Of a DNA stretch of 38,167 bases, positions 32,829 to 38,167 are shown one piece after another. The stretch is from positions 1 through 38,167 of the forward strand of contig JAFZBN010000004.1 of the NCBI GenBank assembly GCA_017561715.1. Direction: 5' to 3'. The notes under the pieces are model-generated. The model did not search any database and was not told the origin of the DNA. It worked only from the letters and a program-made list of their open reading frames with translations. This DNA comes from Clostridiales bacterium. Lineage in GTDB: Bacteria; Bacillota; Clostridia; Saccharofermentanales; Saccharofermentanaceae. Position 1 is the stretch's first letter. Each line of letters opens with the position of its first letter. A program made the position numbers and the translations under genes.

Positions 32829-35240
32829 CTAGCGCTCCTGGATGACCTGTCGCGCACGGTTATCGATCGTCTTTAAGACCTCCTCTTCGTTTCTGGACCC
32901 TGCAAAATAAGCAGCCGTCTCTTCGTTGATGATGCCTTGTATCGCCCCGTCAATACTCGCCTTTACGTGAATGCTTTCGACTGTTTCGAGAAGCTCCTCG
33001 TAAAGCCCCTCCTTTGCCGGGAAATAGATGAAGTCGATCTCCATTATCGGATCAGCGGAATCTCTCAGCCAGGACTCATGAGCCAGTTTGACGTGTTCGA
33101 TCGTTTCTTTTCCGACGGATTCAAAAACATCTCGTTTCATCGGGAAAGCCTGTACCTCAAAGCCTCCGTAATTATTCGTGGCGATCGACATCTGCGCTTC
33201 TTCACTGTAGAATCCCCGGATGATGTCCCAGGCCTCCTCCTGAAACGAAGAAGAACTGACGATCGACATCGAGAAAGTACAATAAGCGGCTATACCATCT
33301 CCGTTGATCGAAGGGTATCCGACAAACCTCGCAGAGCCTCCTGCCAGGCCGGAAAGAAAAGCGTAATCCTCTGCGGTACAGACTTGTGTCGGGTACATGG
33401 CAATTACCCCGTTATGAAAACGCGCTTCTAATCCGTCCTGTGCCAGATTCGGATCATAGCAATCTATCCCGTAATATCCCTCGCCGACGAATTCCCATCG
33501 CGGATCCTCATATGACACGTCTTCCGGCTTCTCATATCCGTACTTATCCGCTGCCGGAAGCGCTCTTTTCATGTCGTCGCACAAGAAATGTGTTTCCTTT
33601 TTCTCGTTATCGATATACCTGTTGTAATCGATGCCCATAAAGTAGTGCAGCATGTCACTTTTCGATGTTTCCGGCATCAGAGAAGAAATATCCGGGAGCG
33701 AATCGGCGGCTTTTTCAAATTCATCCATCGTCCAGTTGCTTCTTACATCCAGCATATCCGTATTCACTATGTAGCCGTAGAACATAAACGAGATCGGCGC
33801 GCAAAAGAGTTTTCCGTCTGTTTCCGAGGCACGAAGTATATTATCAAAATACTCGGAACGGTCGATACCTTCTTCCCCGTCGATAAACTTATTCAGATCC
33901 ACAAACATGTCCTCACTTGCAAACTCGTTGTAGGTCGAAACATTCAGGAGAATATCCGGTCCGTTTCCGGAAATAAGATCCAGACGCATTTTGTCGGCGA
34001 AAGAATTGAGGCTGCTTTCCGCGTCCGAATAATCGATCTCTCCCATATAGTCGATCGTCGTGATCCTTGCCTTATGGGAAGGATCCGAGTTGTACTCATG
34101 CACATAGTCATAAAAACACATGGGAATGCCCATCCCGCCTACGGAAAGGATCTTCTTTCCGGCATGCGGATTACTTTCTGCCCTTTGCAAGTGGATGACG
34201 TATGCCATGTTGTTCATGTCCTTATCGTACTCCATGGCGATGGCATAGATTTCATCGTCATTTTTCGGATAACACCATATACTCGAAACCAGGACCTGAT
34301 TGATGTCCGTCTGGTTCCAGTTCAATATCTCCTCCATCTCGCATGAGGAGATATTCAATTTGCAGATCCCGTTTTCCGAGGTGACATATACGCCGTCTTC
34401 TCCAACGGCCATGGAGTCGAAATTCGAGATCGAAGTCTTGATATCCTTGCCCTTTTGGATCGCGCCGTTGCTCATGTCAACTTCGTTCACCTGCAAAACA
34501 GCTTCCGGATCCGTTCCTCTGGTCAGCACATAGTATTTACCATCAGAACAGAAAACACTGCCCGTCGGGATCCGATCCAATGAGTTCAGGGAAAAGAGAT
34601 ATCTGCCCTGCTCGTCAAACGCGCAATACTGCTCGCCTGTCAGATCAAAGGAGGAGAGGATCATCTTCCCTTCAGGAAGGGCCGTGATCCTGCTGAACAT
34701 GACCCACCCGAGACTTTCGGGGATCTGCGGTACCACGGTCTTGATATATTGTCCGGAACTGTCCGTAACAGAGATACTGCACGTTGGGTCTCCCGTTTGC
34801 ATATCATAACCGGAGATCAGGCCGAGGGTATTTCCTTCCTCGTCTTGCGCGTAATTACATGGAAGCTGCGACTCAAAAAACGATCCCGTTTTATTGGAAA
34901 TCAGATTTCCCGAAAGATCAAAGACACATGTTCCCATTTTGTAATAGTCCTCTGTGTCCCTGAAAGGATCGTAATCCTTTGGCGGGACGTAGGAGAGATC
35001 ATAAGTGAGCACGACCTGATTTCCCATATACGTAAGTGACGTGTAGTACTTTTCGCTGAGCTTTTTCGTTTCATCGACCGGGACAGAAAGTTCATGAATT
35101 TCCGTATTAAAGTACGGATCAGAAGCCTTTACTTCTGTCTGCTTTTTCTGTCCTTTTTTCTTGCAGCCGCAGCTTCCGATCCCGATCGAAAAGCACAGGC
35201 AGGCAGCAAGGATCTTGTGTATCATTTTTCCTTTTTTCAT
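32829..35240 (-). CDS. large solute-binding lipoprotein, paralog 3
   Basis: This 803-aa protein starts at the ATG at 35240, 6 nt after GGAGGTG; an in-frame start 30 nt upstream has no such site. The signal peptide ends in SCGC (Cys24 or Cys26 as the lipid anchor). SDPYF opens the beta-rich N-terminal module (units VFDLSGNLI and GKYYVL), which ends at LNWNQTDIN (306-314). NPHAGK (357-362) leads into the solute-binding module (ISGNGPDILLN, YFDNILRASETDGKLF). The C-terminal AAYFAGSRNEEEVLK and DNRARQVIQE match paralogs 2 and 4. It lies 56 nt downstream of paralog 4, without a terminator between them, so the two are probably co-transcribed and arose by tandem duplication. Confidence 0.87.
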   Translation of the reverse strand: MKKGKMIHKILAACLCFSIGIGSCGCKKKGQKKQTEVKASDPYFNTEIHELSVPVDETKKLSEKYYTSLTYMGNQVVLTYDLSYVPPKDYDPFRDTEDYYKMGTCVFDLSGNLISNKTGSFFESQLPCNYAQDEEGNTLGLISGYDMQTGDPTCSISVTDSSGQYIKTVVPQIPESLGWVMFSRITALPEGKMILSSFDLTGEQYCAFDEQGRYLFSLNSLDRIPTGSVFCSDGKYYVLTRGTDPEAVLQVNEVDMSNGAIQKGKDIKTSISNFDSMAVGEDGVYVTSENGICKLNISSCEMEEILNWNQTDINQVLVSSIWCYPKNDDEIYAIAMEYDKDMNNMAYVIHLQRAESNPHAGKKILSVGGMGIPMCFYDYVHEYNSDPSHKARITTIDYMGEIDYSDAESSLNSFADKMRLDLISGNGPDILLNVSTYNEFASEDMFVDLNKFIDGEEGIDRSEYFDNILRASETDGKLFCAPISFMFYGYIVNTDMLDVRSNWTMDEFEKAADSLPDISSLMPETSKSDMLHYFMGIDYNRYIDNEKKETHFLCDDMKRALPAADKYGYEKPEDVSYEDPRWEFVGEGYYGIDCYDPNLAQDGLEARFHNGVIAMYPTQVCTAEDYAFLSGLAGGSARFVGYPSINGDGIAAYCTFSMSIVSSSSFQEEAWDIIRGFYSEEAQMSIATNNYGGFEVQAFPMKRDVFESVGKETIEHVKLAHESWLRDSADPIMEIDFIYFPAKEGLYEELLETVESIHVKASIDGAIQGIINEETAAYFAGSRNEEEVLKTIDNRARQVIQER

Positions 35241-35296
35241 GTCACACCTCCAAAATGTCACTACCCACAAGAACCTTCAACCCTTGCCCCGTTTGT

Positions 35297-37735
35297 TTAA
35301 TGCTCCTGTACGATCTGCTTGGCGCGGTTATCGACATTCTTAAGAACATCTTCCGCGGACCTTGATCCGGAGAAATATCCTGCCGTTTCTTCCAGAAGGA
35401 TATTCATGAGCGCCTCATCGTAGTGATTACTGAATCGGACACTCTCTACGATCTCCGTCAATTCATCGACAAGGTTCGGATCCGCCGGGAAATAAACGCC
35501 GCCATAGTAGCTGAAATCTTCTTTGTTTTTCAGATAGGCCTGATATGCACGGTCGATCCTTTCTTGCGTTTCTTTTCCGATCTTTTCAAAAGCACTTCTT
35601 CTGATCGGCAATACCGAATCGGTCTGAGCCATCTTGATCTGAACATCCTCTTCGAGAAATGCCTTGATGACCTCCCAGGCCTCATCCTTATAGTCCGAAT
35701 TCGCGACGATGGAAAGAGAAAGGCCGGATGTCGCGATAACTCCTTTTCCCTGCGTCGACGGATAGCCGACAAGTTTGCCTTCTCCCGGGAGAATAGTGGT
35801 ATAGAGATGATAGTCGATGAAACTGTAGATGTTGACACTTGTCGTCACACATGCCCCCGCATACAGAAGTTGGCCGATATCCACGGTGCCGTCCTCAAAC
35901 TCATCGTCTCCGGCGATGTACGGAATGTACTCGAAAGCATTATCTCCCGGTATGGATTTTCTCAGCACGGCAGGCTGGATCTTTTCCTCCATGCATGCAT
36001 ACTTCTTCACTTCTTCCAGGATGTGGACCATTCCCTCCGAATTAAAGTGCACATCCTTTTTCGCATAGTCCATATAGTCTGCAAGATTCGGACCCATGTA
36101 CATCTTAAGAAGCTCCTGCGGCGAAGATTTCGGGATCAGCATTTTACTGTCACCGAGAGCCTGCGCTTCACGATCGAAGTCGTCAAATGTCCAGTTTCTA
36201 TCTGCGTGGATCACATCGGCATCAATGATGTATCCTTGAAGTCCGAAAGCCGTCGGGATGCTGAACAGTTTTCCGTCCTTTTCTATCGCGCGGAAAATGT
36301 TGTCGAAATATTCCGAACGGTCAAGTCCGTTCTTACCGTCAATATATGTGTTCAGATCGACAAGCAGTTCTTCATTTGCGAACTGATCGGTTCCCGCGAA
36401 ATTCATCAGGATATCCGGGCCTTCCCCGCCTAAAAGGTCAAGGTATACTTTGTTCGTCATGGCCGCGCTTACGTTGTCGGTATTTCCGCTTTCCAACTCG
36501 GAATAATAGTAGTCGACCGCTTCAATACGATAGTCATTCTCCGGATCCGCGTTATATTTATACATGAAGTCATAAAAACTCGGTGAGATGCCCTGGCCGC
36601 CCACGTATAGGACTTGTTTTCCGGCATGTGGGTTCTTCTCGGCTCGGGTAAGATTAATCACATAGTGCTCCGGAATGATCGTCGTTTCATTCATGAGTGT
36701 AGCGATCGCGTGGATCTCATTTTCATTCTTCGGATAGCTCTTGATCATGTTAAGAAGGTTATGGTCGATATCCGTCTGATTCCAGTTTAAGATCTCCTTC
36801 ATTTCACCTGTGGTCATATCGAATTTCGAAATACCGTTCACCGTTGAATTGTAAAGTCCGTCATCAGCCACAGCGACCGATTCCGAAAACGTGATCCCGT
36901 TTGCCTCGATTCCGGGTTTGATCGCTCCGGTATCAAAATCTATCTCATTGACCTCATATTTCCACGTCATTCCATCGTAGATCTCGGTCTCCTGATCTGT
37001 GGTAAGAATGTAGTATTTCCCGTTCTGCATAAAAACATCGCTTGCGAAGGATCGATCCATCGAAGAGATCGAAGTGAGGTGTTTTCCGTTTGCGTCAAAA
37101 ACCTCGATCGGGGCATTACCATACAAAGTTGCATACCCCATGATCACGATCTTCCCGTCCGGAAGGAACTTCATCGAACGAACACTCAGCTCCCTATCCT
37201 TCCATGCATTTTCCAGCGGAAGTTCCTTGACGGTCTCTCCGTTATCGTTTGTAAAAATGATGCTGTACTCACATTCGTTCGGATCAACGTTGAAAGAAGC
37301 AGAAAACCTGGCTTTGTTGCCTTCATTGTCTATCGCGAAGCATTCAGGTCCAAATGAATCCTCCTCCTGCTCCTCATTACGGAGCAGGTTACCTTTAAGA
37401 TCGAAGACCGCTGTTCCCGTGGCCGAATAGTTTGAATAATCAAACTTCGGATCCGTAAGCGCTTCCGGCGGAATTTCATAACTGATGTAGTACGGCATCT
37501 TTATCTCCGTCTCCGAATACTCTATGTCAGTCACCTGGACCCAGAGCAATTCTTTGCTTTCATCCACGGGGATCTTAAGCTGATACATTTCGCAGTCATA
37601 GAAAGGATCTGTCTCCTTGATTTCTCTGGCAGCGTTCTTCTTCGAGCCTTTTTTCTTACAAGCCGTAAATGCCGGCAGCATGGAAAGACAAAGTACCGCG
37701 GCGAGTGCTTTTTTAGCAGTATGGCTATTCTTCAT
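35297..37735 (-). CDS. large solute-binding lipoprotein, paralog 4
   Basis: This 812-aa protein starts at the ATG at 37735, which follows GGAGGTG; an earlier ATG at 37780 lacks a ribosome binding site. The lipobox is AFTAC (Cys26). ETDPFY (41-46), VFDLKGNLL and GKYYIL lie in the beta-rich module, which ends at LNWNQTDID (316-324). NPHAGK (368-373) then leads into the solute-binding module (GGEGPDILMN, YFDNIFRAIEKDGKLF). AGYFSGSRSAEDVLK and DNRAKQIVQE close the protein. It appears closest to paralog 3. It probably captures a nutrient or senses a ligand at the cell surface, but no transport genes are adjacent. Confidence 0.87.
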   Translation of the reverse strand: MKNSHTAKKALAAVLCLSMLPAFTACKKKGSKKNAAREIKETDPFYDCEMYQLKIPVDESKELLWVQVTDIEYSETEIKMPYYISYEIPPEALTDPKFDYSNYSATGTAVFDLKGNLLRNEEQEEDSFGPECFAIDNEGNKARFSASFNVDPNECEYSIIFTNDNGETVKELPLENAWKDRELSVRSMKFLPDGKIVIMGYATLYGNAPIEVFDANGKHLTSISSMDRSFASDVFMQNGKYYILTTDQETEIYDGMTWKYEVNEIDFDTGAIKPGIEANGITFSESVAVADDGLYNSTVNGISKFDMTTGEMKEILNWNQTDIDHNLLNMIKSYPKNENEIHAIATLMNETTIIPEHYVINLTRAEKNPHAGKQVLYVGGQGISPSFYDFMYKYNADPENDYRIEAVDYYYSELESGNTDNVSAAMTNKVYLDLLGGEGPDILMNFAGTDQFANEELLVDLNTYIDGKNGLDRSEYFDNIFRAIEKDGKLFSIPTAFGLQGYIIDADVIHADRNWTFDDFDREAQALGDSKMLIPKSSPQELLKMYMGPNLADYMDYAKKDVHFNSEGMVHILEEVKKYACMEEKIQPAVLRKSIPGDNAFEYIPYIAGDDEFEDGTVDIGQLLYAGACVTTSVNIYSFIDYHLYTTILPGEGKLVGYPSTQGKGVIATSGLSLSIVANSDYKDEAWEVIKAFLEEDVQIKMAQTDSVLPIRRSAFEKIGKETQERIDRAYQAYLKNKEDFSYYGGVYFPADPNLVDELTEIVESVRFSNHYDEALMNILLEETAGYFSGSRSAEDVLKNVDNRAKQIVQEH

Positions 37736-37831
37736 AGGAATGACACCTCCAACATTTTTCCCCAAGTGTCCATATAACACACCTTGTTATCTTGAGTTTA
37801 TATGTCCGATGTGTCTTTCGTGTGACCAACA

Positions 37832-37863
37832 AAAAGAGCCGCTCCAAACGGAACGGCTCTTTT
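37832..37863 (-). terminator. terminator of rpsI
   Basis: AAAAGAGCCG and CGGCTCTTTT pair perfectly, with a further TCC/GGA inside. On the minus strand the stem is followed by TTTTTGTTGG. It lies about 45 nt past the rpsI stop codon. Confidence 0.88.
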
Positions 37864-37907
37864 GAACTTCTTTGATGCATCGCATCGCGTTTTTCGGAAA
37901 CTCCCGA

Positions 37908-38167
37908 TTAACGCTTACTGAACTGAGATGCCTTACGAGCTTTCTTGAGACCCGGCTTCTTTCTTTCCTTCATACGTGCGTCACGTGTGAGGAAACCAGC
38001 CTTCTTAAGAATTGCCTTGTAAGCTTCTTCATCTGCCTGAACCAGAGCACGGGAGATACCGTGACGGATAGCACCGGCCTGACCGGAAATACCGCCGCCG
38101 ATCGCCTTGCAGATGATGTCGAACTTGCCTTCTGTAGCTGTTGCTACGAGCGGCTGACGGACGATGA
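37908..38167 (-). CDS. rpsI: ribosomal protein S9, C-terminal part (cut by the window edge)
   Basis: The minus strand encodes about 85 C-terminal residues of S9. Visible signatures are [30 protein letters not shown], the positively charged [18 protein letters not shown] stretch and the terminal SQFSKR. That C-terminal tail reaches the P-site tRNA in the ribosome. The stop TAA is at 37908-37910. The N-terminal third lies beyond the right edge of the window, where rplM would be expected. Confidence 0.97.
   Translation of the reverse strand, partial: IVRQPLVATATEGKFDIICKAIGGGISGQAGAIRHGISRALVQADEEAYKAILKKAGFLTRDARMKERKKPGLKKARKASQFSKR

Overview
The window is a stretch of a bacterial chromosome, most likely from an uncultured anaerobic member of the Clostridia (Firmicutes). 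The evidence for this is the 16S rRNA 5' sequence, strong GGAGG ribosome binding sites with some TTG and GTG starts, the yicC-remA-gmk-rpoZ gene order, a homodimeric glycyl-tRNA synthetase, pyruvate phosphate dikinase, an ECF-type vitamin transporter, and a Crh-like HPr. A family-level placement (for example near Saccharofermentans or Oscillospirales) is only a guess from the partial 16S. Base composition looks fairly even, and there is no sign of phage, transposase or integrase.

Layout. 1-700: 5' end of a leftward 16S rRNA gene, its leader and a near-consensus promoter. 704-2661: a leftward pair, a zinc-ribbon membrane protein and a TPM-domain protein. 2771-3331: a PAP2 phosphatase. 3374-5911: the first of four very large lipoproteins. 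6163-7703: pantothenate uptake and phosphorylation (ECF S component plus CoaX). 7887-9521: an AMP-forming acyl-CoA synthetase. 9532-9777: repeat array A. 9775-15701: a leftward four-gene operon, HerA-like translocase, MutS-like ATPase, sodium-dependent NSS transporter, LPG-synthase-TM/flippase-like protein. 15844-18294: lipoprotein paralog 2. 18466-19350: an unknown four-TM protein. 19553-25955: a leftward housekeeping run, yicC-remA-gmk-rpoZ-glyQS-ppdK. 26131-26877: a metallophosphoesterase. 26942-27212: repeat array B. 27257-29388: crh-like gene and uvrC. 29585-32700: amidohydrolase-tsaE-tsaB-rimI, which includes two genes for t6A tRNA modification and one ribosomal protein acetyltransferase. 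32829-37735: lipoprotein paralogs 3 and 4 in tandem. 37908-38167: the 3' end of rpsI.

The most unusual content is two intergenic arrays (9532-9777 and 26942-27212). In each, a short sequence alternates between forward and inverted orientation at a nearly constant step, with non-conserved gaps of almost exactly 15 nt. The repeated sequence differs completely between the two arrays (GTTCTA pairs in A, AGGTGACTAAT in B), yet the architecture is the same. Array B is strikingly regular: eleven 11-bp sites, 26 bp apart. They are not CRISPRs, and I do not recognise them as any described element.

Secondary points of interest are the four paralogous ~800-845-residue lipoproteins, in which an N-terminal beta-rich module is fused to a solute-binding module with no permease nearby; the HerA/MutS-like gene pair, whose MutS member has Asn in place of the Walker B Asp; an HPr with Gln15 instead of His15 (Crh-like); and a CoaX in which a normally conserved Asp is Tyr.
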